The notes beneath the pieces are model-generated. The model ran no database searches. It had not been told where the DNA came from and was given only the letters and a program-made list of their open reading frames with translations. A program made the position numbers and the translations under genes. This document shows, piece by piece, positions 1 to 7,495 of a DNA stretch of 32,700 nucleotides (position 1 is the stretch's first letter; each line of letters opens with the position of its first letter). The DNA lies in assembly GCA_024638805.1 (NCBI GenBank), contig JAHEJO010000012.1, positions 1 through 32,700 on the forward strand, given 5' to 3'. Source of the stretch: Acidimicrobiales bacterium (GTDB lineage: Bacteria > Actinomycetota > Acidimicrobiia > Acidimicrobiales > SZUA-35).

Positions 1-2
1 CC

Positions 3-431
3 GGGGTGGTCGCGGTGCATTCGCTGTCGAAACGTTCGAACCTGGCCGGGGTCCGTGCCGGCTTCTACGCCGGTGACCCTGACCTACTGGAGTATCTCGG
101 CGAGGTCCGCAAACACGGCGGGTTCATGACGCCCGGTCCTTCGCAGGCGGCCGCGGTCGCAGCATTCGACGACACCGCCCATGTCGCCGGACAGCGTCAG
201 CGCTACTGGGAACGGTTGGAGACGATGCGGAGTCTTCTCTGCGAGCGGGTCGGCATCGAGGTGCCTATGCCGCAGGGTGGCTTCTACCTGTGGGTCCCCG
301 CCCCCGCAGGCGACGCCTGGGGATTCGCTGAGTCACTGGCGCAGCTGCTGGGGATCGTCACCAGCCCTGGCGAGTTCTACGGCGCGGCAGCATCGGATCA
401 TGTGAGAATCGCCCTCGTCCGGGACTTCTGA
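3..431 (+). CDS. dapC: Succinyldiaminopimelate aminotransferase, C-terminal part (5' end outside window)
   Basis: This is the last ~142 residues of a PLP-dependent class I/II aminotransferase; the frame is open to the left edge of the window. The segment SLSKRSNLAGVRAGF contains the PLP-binding lysine in the form typical of DapC-type enzymes, and the C-terminal small domain (QGGFYLWVPAP, then VRIALVRDF) is intact. The expected role is amino transfer from glutamate to N-succinyl-2-amino-6-oxopimelate in the lysine/meso-diaminopimelate pathway. That assignment is strengthened by dapD and dapE within 4 kb. The stop codon directly abuts the stop of the convergent dehydrogenase gene. A related aminotransferase specificity cannot be excluded from a fragment. 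Confidence 0.8.
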   Translation, partial: GVVAVHSLSKRSNLAGVRAGFYAGDPDLLEYLGEVRKHGGFMTPGPSQAAAVAAFDDTAHVAGQRQRYWERLETMRSLLCERVGIEVPMPQGGFYLWVPAPAGDAWGFAESLAQLLGIVTSPGEFYGAAASDHVRIALVRDF

Positions 432-2261
432 TCATCGGTCCAGGGGCCGAACCCGGAGGATCGTGTCGCTGCCGGCACCGTTGCTGGTCGTGACATACAG
501 CGAACCATCGGGGCCTTGGGCCGCCGCCCGTAAGCGGCCGTAGTCGCCGCCGATCACCACATGTTGACCCCGGTACTCGCCGTCGTCGGTGAAGAACAGC
601 AGCCGGAGGCTCCGATTCTTCAACGCGGTGACCGCCAGGCCGTCGCGCCATGATCCCCACGCCGGATCGCTCAAGAAGGTTGCCCCCGAAAGAGCCAGCG
701 TCGGAGCGCCGGTGGCCCATGCCGCCTCGATCGCCCCGGGGAACTCCGCATCGTCGGTCATCGGCACCCGCTCGTTGTAGCCGGGCACCGGATTCCAGCC
801 GTAGTTCCCGCCCGCAACGATCCGGTTCACCTCGTCGTCACGGTCGGGACCGTGTTCCACGCTCCAGACATCGCCGGTCCTCGGATGGATGGCGATGCCC
901 TGGACGTTGCGGTGGCCGTAGCTGAGAATCCTCCTCGTCGCCACGTTCGTCGAATCGGCAAAGGGGTTGTCGGCCGGGGCAGCCCCCGTCGAACGATCGA
1001 CCCGAAGGGTCTTACCCCCGAGGCTCCGGAGGTCCTGGGGGTGCGAGCCCACGGCGGCGTCACCAGTGCCGATGATCAACCTACCGTCGGCGGCGATCTC
1101 GAGCTGACAACCGCCGTGACGGCCCGAGACGATCGGGAGCTGCGCCACCAGCGGATCCCGAACCCGGGTGGCCGACGGTGCGCTGGAGTCGAGCGTCCAC
1201 GCGATCACCTGGATCTCCCGAGGCGACGCATGGCCCTGGCAGGTGTAGAAACGACCGTTGGAGGCGAAGTCGGGGTCGAGCGCCAGACCCATGAGGCCGG
1301 TTTCGCCCGATGCGAAGAGGTCGGACAGGTCGGCGGACACCGTGGTCGTCGTCCCTGAGTCGACGATCAGCAGGCGTCCGCTTCGCTCGCTGACCAACAG
1401 CCGGCCATCGGGTAGCGGGGCCACATCCCACGGGATGGTGAGACCGCTCGCCACTTCGCTGATCGAGATCGCTGGTGCAGCAGGGAACCGATTGCGGTAC
1501 TCGGCTCCTGCGATCACGGGAGCGATCATGGTTTTGAGCGATGCGCCGTTGCGGATCCGTTCGGTCCAGTAGGTTGCGCCGGCGGGATCGGGCAACCTCT
1601 GGAGCAGGCCGAGGTAGACCGTCGTCACCACGACCTCGGGGTGGCGCCGCCGGCGGTGTTCGATCGATTCGCTCACCGCGGCAACGAAACGTGGCACCGA
1701 GAGCGATCCGTTCTCGATTCGGCCGGTCCAGTAGGCGAGGCCGGCAGCGTCTGGTTCGCGGCCCAGTACGCGGGCGTAGACGGCCTCGACGATCTCGGTG
1801 TCGCTGCGAGCGTCGGAGAGCGAAGCGAACTCGTTGCCTTCGAGGAAGACGCGGGCGATGTCCTGGGTCGAGGCACCCTGTCGGCGGCGCTCGATCCAGT
1901 ACCGAAGCCCGGCCAGGTCGGGCTGGCGGTTCAGGACGCTGAGGTAGAGCCGTACGATCGGCGCCACCGTGCCGGCGAACTCCGGAGAGGCCACCAACTC
2001 CTGGTACAGCGCCGCGCTGCTCGCACCCGCCTCGATCCGACCGGTCCAGTAGACAAGTCCGGCGGGGTCGGCGGGCCGGCCGAACACGTCCAGATAGGCC
2101 TGGTCGACGAATCGTTCGACGGTGGGAAAGCGTCCCTCGACCGGCCCCGGTGTGAGAGCCGACCCCGCCGATACGGCCACGGCCGGCGTGCTGAGTATCA
2201 GGGTCAGGCTCACGCACGCAACGATCAGATACGGGATCCTTGGGCCGCGACGGTGGATCAT
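432..2261 (-). CDS. Secreted DUF4214-repeat / PQQ-dependent sugar dehydrogenase fusion
   Basis: A 609-residue exported protein. The N-terminus (MIHRRGPRIPYLIVACVSL...) is a signal peptide. Four DUF4214-like repeats follow at roughly residues 45-250, each with the pattern AYLDVFGRPADPAGLVYWTGRI. The C-terminal ~350 residues are a glucose/sorbosone dehydrogenase (GSDH/YliI-type) beta-propeller: it opens with GLTIPWDVAPLPDGRLLVSE and contains SYGHRNVQGIA, EHGPDRDDEVN and GGNYGWNP. Family knowledge suggests PQQ- and calcium-dependent oxidation of a soluble sugar outside the membrane; DUF4214 repeats often occur in surface or matrix proteins. The ORF track runs 105 codons further upstream, but that part overlaps dapD. 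The chosen ATG has a signal peptide and a TACCTT box 8 nt before it. The substrate is unknown. Confidence 0.85.
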   Translation of the reverse strand: MIHRRGPRIPYLIVACVSLTLILSTPAVAVSAGSALTPGPVEGRFPTVERFVDQAYLDVFGRPADPAGLVYWTGRIEAGASSAALYQELVASPEFAGTVAPIVRLYLSVLNRQPDLAGLRYWIERRRQGASTQDIARVFLEGNEFASLSDARSDTEIVEAVYARVLGREPDAAGLAYWTGRIENGSLSVPRFVAAVSESIEHRRRRHPEVVVTTVYLGLLQRLPDPAGATYWTERIRNGASLKTMIAPVIAGAEYRNRFPAAPAISISEVASGLTIPWDVAPLPDGRLLVSERSGRLLIVDSGTTTTVSADLSDLFASGETGLMGLALDPDFASNGRFYTCQGHASPREIQVIAWTLDSSAPSATRVRDPLVAQLPIVSGRHGGCQLEIAADGRLIIGTGDAAVGSHPQDLRSLGGKTLRVDRSTGAAPADNPFADSTNVATRRILSYGHRNVQGIAIHPRTGDVWSVEHGPDRDDEVNRIVAGGNYGWNPVPGYNERVPMTDDAEFPGAIEAAWATGAPTLALSGATFLSDPAWGSWRDGLAVTALKNRSLRLLFFTDDGEYRGQHVVIGGDYGRLRAAAQGPDGSLYVTTSNGAGSDTILRVRPLDR

Positions 2262-2269
2262 GGTGAGCG

Positions 2270-2275
2270 AAGGTA
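2270..2275 (-). promoter_or_regulatory. Leaderless-type -10 box for the DUF4214/dehydrogenase gene
   Basis: TACCTT on the minus strand lies 8 nt before the chosen ATG, matching the TANNNT-N6-8-start pattern seen repeatedly in this window. It supports the ATG at 2261 as both transcription and translation start. Confidence 0.45.
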
Positions 2276-2293
2276 GCAAACGGGGTGGACCAC

Positions 2294-2299
2294 TAGGCT
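2294..2299 (+). promoter_or_regulatory. Leaderless-type -10 box for dapD
   Basis: TAGGCT lies 8 nt upstream of the dapD GTG at 2308. No Shine-Dalgarno sequence is visible, which fits leaderless translation. It faces the -10 box of the divergent gene within a 46-bp intergenic space. Confidence 0.45.
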
Positions 2300-2307
2300 T
2301 CATCCTC

Positions 2308-3135
2308 GTGAGCACCAGCGAACTCCAGTCAACGATCGAGGCCCTTTGGGAGGTGCGCGACACCCTCGGCCCCCAGAGCGCCGAGGCGATGGCAGCGGTC
2401 AGCGAGGCGATCGATCTTCTCGATAGGGGACAGGTGCGGGTCGCCGAGGTCAACCGGGACGGGTTCGTCGTCGTCAACCAGTGGCTGAAGCTCGCCGTGC
2501 TGTTGTTGTTCAAGCTCACCGAGATGCGGACGATCGAAGTCGGCCCGTTCGAGTACGCCGACAAGATCCCGCTCAAGACCGACTACATGGAGCGCGGCGT
2601 GCGGGTCGTGCCCGGTGCCTCGGCCCGGTGGGGCAGCTATCAGGCGCCTGGTGTGGTGATGATGCCCAGCTATGTGAACATCGGTGCCTATGTCGGTGAG
2701 AACTCGATGGTCGATACCTGGGCGACGGTCGGTTCCTGTGCCCAGATCGGGGCCAACGTTCATCTCTCCGGCGGTGTGGGAATCGGCGGGGTGCTGGAGC
2801 CACCACAGGCCGAGCCGGTCATCATCGAAGACGATTGCCTTATCGGGAGCCGCTGCATCGTCGCCGAGGGCGCTCGAGTGCGGCGCGGGTCGGTTCTCGG
2901 TGCGGGGGCGATCCTGACCGGCTCGATACCGGTAATCGATGCCGGGACCGGCAGGGAGCTCAGCAGGGGAGAGGTGCCGGCCAACGTGGTTGCGGTGTCT
3001 GCGACACGAACCAGGGAGTTCGATGGAGGTTCCTTCGGTCTTCCGTGCGTGTTGGTGATCAAACGAATCGACGCCGGCCAACGCCACGACAAGGCCGCTC
3101 TGAACGAAATCCTTCGGGGCCATGGCGCGATCTGA
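2308..3135 (+). CDS. dapD: 2,3,4,5-tetrahydropyridine-2,6-dicarboxylate N-succinyltransferase
   Basis: A 275-residue protein matching the E. coli-type DapD over its full length (family length ~274). The N-terminal helical domain (STIEALWEVRD...VAEVNRDGFVVVNQWLKLAVLLLFK) is followed by a left-handed beta-helix of hexapeptide repeats with the strongly conserved run MPSYVNIGAYVGENSMVDTW, then CAQIGANVHLSGGVGIGGVLEP. It transfers succinyl from succinyl-CoA to tetrahydrodipicolinate, making the substrate of DapC. I chose GTG 2308 because homology starts there and a TAGGCT box precedes it; an in-frame ATG at 2260 would add 16 unlikely residues. Mycobacteria carry a different, longer DapD type. The gene is convergent with dapE, with 3 bp between their stops. 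Confidence 0.93.
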   Translation: MSTSELQSTIEALWEVRDTLGPQSAEAMAAVSEAIDLLDRGQVRVAEVNRDGFVVVNQWLKLAVLLLFKLTEMRTIEVGPFEYADKIPLKTDYMERGVRVVPGASARWGSYQAPGVVMMPSYVNIGAYVGENSMVDTWATVGSCAQIGANVHLSGGVGIGGVLEPPQAEPVIIEDDCLIGSRCIVAEGARVRRGSVLGAGAILTGSIPVIDAGTGRELSRGEVPANVVAVSATRTREFDGGSFGLPCVLVIKRIDAGQRHDKAALNEILRGHGAI

Positions 3136-3138
3136 ACC

Positions 3139-4194
3139 TCACATGGTCACCAGCTGGTAGACCGCGGCGTACGTGCGTTCGATGCTGTCCCGATGCAGGT
3201 GTTCACCCGGAGTGTGTGCCACGGTCGGGTCTCCGGCGCCGAAGTTCGTGGCGGGAATGCCGAGCTGGGCAAACCGGGCGACATCGGTCCAACCGAGTTT
3301 GGCCGCCTTGCCCCGGCCCTGGGCGAGGGTGCCGAGGAGAGGATGGTCGAGTGAGGGCGGGCAGGCCGGAGCCGAATCGATCATCACGATCGAGTCCTCG
3401 TCAGGTTCGAGGTGGGGTTCGATCATCGAGAGGAACAGGGTTCTTGCGTCGTCTCCGGACCGGTCGGGAGCGTAGCGGTGATGGACCGTCACGGTGACCT
3501 CATCGGGGACCACGTTGACGCCGTGACCGCCTTCGATACCCACGGTCTGCACCGATTCGATGAATTCGCATCCGTCCAGGATCGGGCGGCGGGGGGTGTA
3601 ATCGGCAAGCTCGTGGAGCAGAGGTGCCACCCGGTGAATGGCGTTTCGCCCCATCCATGGCCGGGCGGTGTGGGCCCGCACGCCGCGGAGGGTGATCCTG
3701 AACCTCATCGATCCCTGACAGCCGGCTTCGACGTGGCCGTCGGTCGGTTCGCCCAGGATGGCGCAGTCGCCGACGACGAGTTCGGGGCGTTGGGTGATGA
3801 GCTCACCGAGTCCGCTGTGGTGCATCGGCAGCTCCTCCCTGGCGTAGAAAACGAACGACAGGTCGACGGTCGGGTCCGGGACGGCATGCGCTATCTCGTG
3901 GAAGACGGCCAGGCCCCCTTTCATGTCGGCCGATCCCACGCCGTAGAGGGTGTCCCCCTGTATTCGGGCGGTGCCGTTGCCGTTGATCGGGACGGTGTCG
4001 GTGTGGCCGGCCAGGACGAGGCGGTGGGCTCTCCCGAGGTGCGTGCGAGCGACGAGGTTGTCGCCGATGCGGACGACCTCGAGATGGTCCAGACCTCGCA
4101 GATCAGCCTCGAGGCGGTTGACGAATTCCGCCTCGGCAAAGCTGACCGAATGGATATCGACGAACTCGGCGGTCTTGGCCAGGAGATCGGTCAC
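3139..4194 (-). CDS. dapE: Succinyl-diaminopimelate desuccinylase, actinobacterial type
   Basis: A 351-residue M20-family metallopeptidase. Metal-site motifs are present in order: LAGHTDTVP, then GVGSADMKGGLAV, then YAREELPMHHSGLG with the catalytic Glu, and near the end GDPTVAHTPGEHL with the distal His. The sequence looks like the Gram-positive DapE subgroup. It hydrolyses N-succinyl-LL-diaminopimelate to LL-DAP and succinate, the step after DapC. The ORF track starts 39 codons earlier; I prefer GTG 4194, because VTDLLAKTAEFVDIHSVS is the usual N-terminus and a TATCCT box lies exactly 7 nt before it. It is convergent with dapD and downstream of lexA on the same strand, but has its own promoter. 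Confidence 0.9.
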   Translation of the reverse strand: MTDLLAKTAEFVDIHSVSFAEAEFVNRLEADLRGLDHLEVVRIGDNLVARTHLGRAHRLVLAGHTDTVPINGNGTARIQGDTLYGVGSADMKGGLAVFHEIAHAVPDPTVDLSFVFYAREELPMHHSGLGELITQRPELVVGDCAILGEPTDGHVEAGCQGSMRFRITLRGVRAHTARPWMGRNAIHRVAPLLHELADYTPRRPILDGCEFIESVQTVGIEGGHGVNVVPDEVTVTVHHRYAPDRSGDDARTLFLSMIEPHLEPDEDSIVMIDSAPACPPSLDHPLLGTLAQGRGKAAKLGWTDVARFAQLGIPATNFGAGDPTVAHTPGEHLHRDSIERTYAAVYQLVTM

Positions 4195-4201
4195 CGGCCA
4201 C

Positions 4202-4207
4202 AGGATA
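4202..4207 (-). promoter_or_regulatory. Leaderless-type -10 box for dapE
   Basis: TATCCT on the minus strand, 7 nt before the dapE GTG. The adjacent 13-bp palindrome would cover the -35 region of this promoter. Confidence 0.45.
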
Positions 4208-4221
4208 GGACCGCCAACCGA

Positions 4222-4251
4222 ACGAACCGGAACCTTTCGGTTCCGGTTCGT
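4222..4251 (-). terminator. Perfect 13-bp hairpin with a 4-nt loop between lexA and dapE
   Basis: The 13-nt arm ACGAACCGGAACC is followed by 4 nt and then its exact reverse complement. On the minus-strand RNA the loop is GAAA, a stable GNRA tetraloop. It lies ~115 nt after the lexA stop and ~14 nt upstream of the dapE -10 box. There is no U-tract, which is common for terminators in GC-rich actinobacteria. Because it spans the presumed dapE -35 region it could instead, or also, be an operator. Confidence 0.5.
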
Positions 4252-4365
4252 GAGTCGGACATCCCCCTCCCGACTGACCCAGAGGCTACCAATTTGTGGC
4301 GGAAGGCACAATCACCGGGGTGAACGCTCGACCGCGACGTCGACGCCGCCACGGCTCGGGCGGCT

Positions 4366-5013
4366 TCAGAGCTTGCGCAGGACGGTCACGACCCGACCGA
4401 AGATGTGGATCTCGTCGGGTTCGTATCGCATCGGCTCGAGGTCCGAGTTCGACGGGAGCAGCACGAGCTGGTTGGTGTCGGGATCGACACTGAATGTCTT
4501 GATCGTCGCCTCGTCGCCGGGAATGCCGGCCACCACCACGTCGCCCGTTTCGGCTGTGCTCTGCACGTTGGCGATGACGAAGTCGCCGTGGAGAATTCCG
4601 GCGTCGATCATCGAGTCGCCTTTCACTCGGACCATGAAGAGATCACCTTCGCCGGTGAAGTCGGCCGGTACCGGCAGGCTCTCCTCGATGTTCTGAGCGG
4701 CCAGCACGTCGGTTCCGGCCGCCACCTCCCCGACCAGGGGCACGTGACGCATCGGCCTCCGTTCGACATCGACCGCCCCGGTGACGGAGTCCCAGTTGAC
4801 TCTCAGGCCCCGCGGTGTGGCGGGATCCCTGGTGAGGAATCCCTTCTCCTGCAGATTGTTGAGGTGCGTGTGCACCGTGGATGAGGATCGCATCCCGACG
4901 TATTTGCCGATTTCGCGAACCGACGGTGGGTATCCGTTGTCCTCCATGAACGCTTCGATGAACTCGAGGATGGCCCGCTGGCGATTGGTGAGCTGATGCG
5001 TTGATGCCGACAT
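4366..5013 (-). CDS. lexA: LexA, SOS-response transcriptional repressor
   Basis: A 215-residue LexA of normal length. The N-terminal winged helix-turn-helix (LTNRQRAILEFIEAFMEDNGYPPSVREIGKYVGMRSSSTVHTHL) is residues ~8-65. The self-cleavage site is VAAG (Ala99-Gly100). The catalytic dyad is Ser134 in GDSMIDAGI and Lys172 in DEATIKTF. RecA-stimulated self-cleavage would release repression of DNA-damage genes. The ATG is followed by the expected N-terminus and preceded by CATACT 6 nt upstream. Three LexA-type boxes lie between this gene and the divergent LysM gene, so autoregulation and co-regulation are expected. Confidence 0.97.
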   Translation of the reverse strand: MSASTHQLTNRQRAILEFIEAFMEDNGYPPSVREIGKYVGMRSSSTVHTHLNNLQEKGFLTRDPATPRGLRVNWDSVTGAVDVERRPMRHVPLVGEVAAGTDVLAAQNIEESLPVPADFTGEGDLFMVRVKGDSMIDAGILHGDFVIANVQSTAETGDVVVAGIPGDEATIKTFSVDPDTNQLVLLPSNSDLEPMRYEPDEIHIFGRVVTVLRKL

Positions 5014-5037
5014 ATGTCCAGTATGGCACGGCGAGGC

Positions 5038-5049
5038 GCACGTTTGTTC
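5038..5049 (-). promoter_or_regulatory. LexA (SOS) box, one mismatch, lexA-proximal
   Basis: On the minus strand this reads GAACAAACGTGC, one base off the GAAC-N4-GTTC core of the Gram-positive SOS box. It lies about 12 bp upstream of the lexA -10-like CATACT (5020-5025), in the -35 region, the right place for autorepression. Confidence 0.55.
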
Positions 5050-5076
5050 GATTTTGTGTCCCGACGGGGTTGTGGA

Positions 5077-5088
5077 GAACGTATGTTC
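5077..5088 (+). promoter_or_regulatory. LexA (SOS) box, perfect core
   Basis: GAACGTATGTTC matches the GAAC-N4-GTTC core exactly. It lies between divergent lexA and the LysM gene and probably controls both. Confidence 0.8.
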
Positions 5089-5101
5089 GGTCTACGGTCC
5101 A

Positions 5102-5113
5102 GAACGAACGTTC
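5102..5113 (+). promoter_or_regulatory. LexA (SOS) box, perfect core, LysM-gene proximal
   Basis: GAACGAACGTTC also matches GAAC-N4-GTTC. It starts 25 bp after the first of the two perfect boxes and 72 bp before the LysM-gene ATG. Confidence 0.75.
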
Positions 5114-5173
5114 GCTGCGACGGTCGCGTGTGTGGCCGCCGACTCTGTCACACCCCCAGAGGAGGATTGTCCC

Positions 5174-5665
5174 ATGGTTGCACTTCTCATCTCCGATCCG
5201 ATCTACCGGCGCCCGGTCCCCGGGGCCGACATCATCGAGGCCCCCACCCCGGCACGGCCCCGGGAACAGCATCTGCACGTCGTGCCCAGCGATGGCGTGC
5301 GGGTCTGTCCCGGGGCCGACCGTCTCACAGCCCCTCGATCCAGAGCCGAGATCGCTGCTGTGGTCGGCGCTGCGGTCGTCGTGGCCGTGCTGGTGATCAG
5401 CGTGGCCCGGCCGCTGCAAGGGTCCCCGACCGGGGCGTCATGGTCGGCGGTCCAGCAGGCGGCCCGCACGGAGGTCGCGCCGGTAGGGCCCGGTGATGCG
5501 GTCCTCACCGTCCAACCCGGCGATACCCTGTGGGCGATCGCCGCTGAGTTCGTACCCCACCTCGACCGTCGCCAGGTCGTGCAGATGCTCGCCGATCGCA
5601 ACGGCGGATTCTCGATCCAGGCCGGCCAGCGCTTGATCGTTCCTGCTCTGCTCGCAAATCCCTGA
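5174..5665 (+). CDS. SOS-linked LysM membrane protein (DivS/ChiZ/YneA-like)
   Basis: A 163-residue protein with a cytoplasmic N-terminus (~85 residues), one transmembrane helix (EIAAVVGAAVVVAVLVISVARPL, ~residues 58-80), a short linker and a C-terminal LysM domain (LTVQPGDTLWAIAAEF...QAGQRLIVP). Start: AGAGGAGGA lies 7 nt before ATG 5174, one of the few strong Shine-Dalgarno sequences here; the ORF-track start at 5054 overlaps the SOS boxes. Position and architecture match the LysM gene divergent from lexA in mycobacteria (Rv2719c/ChiZ) and functionally resemble Bacillus YneA and corynebacterial DivS, which delay division after DNA damage. That role here is inference from domain, synteny and LexA boxes. 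nrdR follows in the same direction. Confidence 0.82.
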   Translation: MVALLISDPIYRRPVPGADIIEAPTPARPREQHLHVVPSDGVRVCPGADRLTAPRSRAEIAAVVGAAVVVAVLVISVARPLQGSPTGASWSAVQQAARTEVAPVGPGDAVLTVQPGDTLWAIAAEFVPHLDRRQVVQMLADRNGGFSIQAGQRLIVPALLANP

Positions 5666-5693
5666 CGCTTCATCTGAGGGCAGGCTGGTGGCG

Positions 5694-5699
5694 TACGCT
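5694..5699 (+). promoter_or_regulatory. Leaderless-type -10 box for nrdR
   Basis: TACGCT sits 6 nt before GTG 5706, where NrdR homology begins. It argues for 5706 rather than the ORF-track start at 5688. Confidence 0.4.
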
Positions 5700-5705
5700 G
5701 TTGGC

Positions 5706-6155
5706 GTGCACTGTCGCCAATGTGGAGCTCGAGACACGCGGGTGATCGACTCACGGGTGGCTGAGGACGGCGCCTCCATCAGGCGGCGGCGGGCGTGTGC
5801 CGAGTGCGGTTACCGGTTCACGACGTTCGAGCGCGCCGAGGAGGTGCCGCTGACCGTACGGAAGCGAGATGGTCGTCGCGAACCTCTCTCCGCAGCCAAA
5901 GTGACCAGTGGAATCGCACTGGCCGTCAAAGGTCGCCCGATCACCGCTCAACAGGTGGCCGACATTGTCTCTGCCGTCGAGAATGCCGCCCGCAGCACCA
6001 CCGAATCCATCACGACCCAAGCTGTCGGTGAAATGGTGTTGGGTTCTCTCAAGGATCTCGATGCGGTCTCGGCGATGCGGTTTGCCAGCGTCTACAAGCA
6101 CTTCGAGGATCTTGCCGACTTCGAACGAGCGGCCACCGAACTCTCAGAACCCTGA
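5706..6155 (+). CDS. nrdR: NrdR, ribonucleotide reductase transcriptional repressor
   Basis: A 149-residue NrdR. The N-terminal zinc ribbon has two CxxC pairs (HCRQCG and ACAECGYRFTTFER); the ATP-cone domain (VRKRDGRREPLSAAKVTSGI...) follows. NrdR senses ATP/dATP and represses ribonucleotide reductase genes, so nrdJ 2.6 kb downstream is the obvious target. The start is GTG 5706, giving the family's usual MHC-type N-terminus; an upstream GTG at 5688 would add six residues and has a weak GAGGG in front. The 3' end overlaps the convergent transglycosylase gene by 12 bp. The lexA–LysM–nrdR order is the mycobacterial one. Confidence 0.93.
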   Translation: MHCRQCGARDTRVIDSRVAEDGASIRRRRACAECGYRFTTFERAEEVPLTVRKRDGRREPLSAAKVTSGIALAVKGRPITAQQVADIVSAVENAARSTTESITTQAVGEMVLGSLKDLDAVSAMRFASVYKHFEDLADFERAATELSEP

Positions 6156-7451
6156 GGTCTCCCAGGGCGGGGCGATGTCCGCGAGTTCGGCATAGTTGCG
6201 GCTGAACGCCATCACATCGGATCCGTAGCGGGCACTTCGGTTGTAGCCCAGCAGTGCCCGTTGGAACCGGCTGGTCTGGTCCAGCTCGATGCCGCAGAGG
6301 TGGTCCGCTGCGGCCAGGGCGGCGTCATAGAGGTTGTTGGGGTCCTTGCGGCCGTCGCCGTTGCCGTCGGCGCCGTAGACCGCCCAGCTCGATGGGATGA
6401 ACTGCATTGGACCCACCGCACGATCCCATTCGAGATCGGCATCAAGTCGTCCCTCGTCGGTGTCCTCGATGGCGAGCCAGCGTTCGCCGTTGAGCTGAGG
6501 GCCCAGAATTACGGGCGAGGCGTTGGCCCCGCGATCGAGCGAGCTGGCCCCGAACTGTCCGTGGAAGCTCTCCACCCGTCCAATCCCTGCCAGCTGGTGC
6601 CATGTGATTCGGCAGTCCGGCCATCGCTGGCCCGCAATCGAACTCGCGTTGTGATACGCGTCGATCGCGATCACCGTCAAGTCGGTTGTCGAGGGAAGTG
6701 GGCGAAGCGCCAGCTCCTCTTCGAACCTTCGTTGGGCTCGTGTGTGCTGAGGTGTGAGTCGGGTGACCAGCTCGGTTTGACTGTCGTACTCCTCCTTGGC
6801 GGCGTCCAGCAGGCCTCTCTCCCGGACGAGCCGCTGTTGTACCCCGGTCAGTTCCACCCGACGTTCGTTCTCCTGACGTGCGCGGGCGGACAGCCGTTCG
6901 GCGAGTCGGTCTCCCGCCGAAGCGACCAGAAGCGTTGTGCGCAGGGATCGAGTCGCAACCGTCGAGGTGGGATCATCCGGGGTCGCCAGAACCCCGGCGA
7001 GATCCGGTTGGTCGGTTCCGCCGATGAACGCTTCGACGCCGAACCGTGACAGGTTGCTCTGGGCCGTGGCGGTTCTGATGCGGGCCGATTCGACGGCCAT
7101 CTGCGCCCACTCGACATTCTTGCGGGCGTTGTCCACCGTTGCGGTACGGACTCCGATCTCCTCACCAGCCCGCGAGGCCCGCAGCCGAGCGGACTCCAAC
7201 TCGCCGGCGACACGCTCGAGCTCTGCACCGCTGGCGCCCACGAGGACCGGGTCTGCCGCCAGTCCACGGAGGACGTCGGTGCTGATGAGGCGGGGGTCGG
7301 TGATCAGCTGGTCCAAGGTGGTGGTGACCAGACCGTCGCGAAGTCCACGGTTGTTCGACTCGGGACCGGGGCTCTCCGGTTCGCCGGCCAGGGCCTGGGT
7401 CGGCGCGAGCGCGAGCAGCCCTATCGCCGCCATCAGAACCCGATTCCTCAC
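6144..7451 (-). CDS. Secreted lytic transglycosylase (SLT_2/MltB-like) with coiled-coil N-terminus
   Basis: A 435-residue exported protein. A signal peptide (VRNRVLMAAIGLLALAPTQALA) leads into ~230 residues rich in Ala, Glu, Arg and Gln that look helical/coiled-coil (ELERVAGELESARLRASRAGEE). From ~280 a lysozyme-like domain follows: WHQLAGIGRVESFHG with the catalytic Glu (~294), AVGPMQFIPSSWAVYG, DPNNLYDAALAAADHLC and LGYNRS, as in MltB-type transglycosylases. It should cleave peptidoglycan glycan strands outside the membrane. GTG 7451 gives a normal positive n-region; ATG 7433 is possible. It lies 44 bp after the RibD-C-like gene, probably in the same transcript. Confidence 0.85.
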   Translation of the reverse strand: MRNRVLMAAIGLLALAPTQALAGEPESPGPESNNRGLRDGLVTTTLDQLITDPRLISTDVLRGLAADPVLVGASGAELERVAGELESARLRASRAGEEIGVRTATVDNARKNVEWAQMAVESARIRTATAQSNLSRFGVEAFIGGTDQPDLAGVLATPDDPTSTVATRSLRTTLLVASAGDRLAERLSARARQENERRVELTGVQQRLVRERGLLDAAKEEYDSQTELVTRLTPQHTRAQRRFEEELALRPLPSTTDLTVIAIDAYHNASSIAGQRWPDCRITWHQLAGIGRVESFHGQFGASSLDRGANASPVILGPQLNGERWLAIEDTDEGRLDADLEWDRAVGPMQFIPSSWAVYGADGNGDGRKDPNNLYDAALAAADHLCGIELDQTSRFQRALLGYNRSARYGSDVMAFSRNYAELADIAPPWETSGF

Positions 7452-7495
7452 GACCTTCCATCGGCGCCGGATCGATCCCGGTGAGCCGCAAGTTC

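Noticed and set aside
2262-2576. N-terminal 105-residue extension of the DUF4214/dehydrogenase ORF
   Set aside because: It overlaps dapD on the other strand, precedes a clear signal peptide, and has no domain features.
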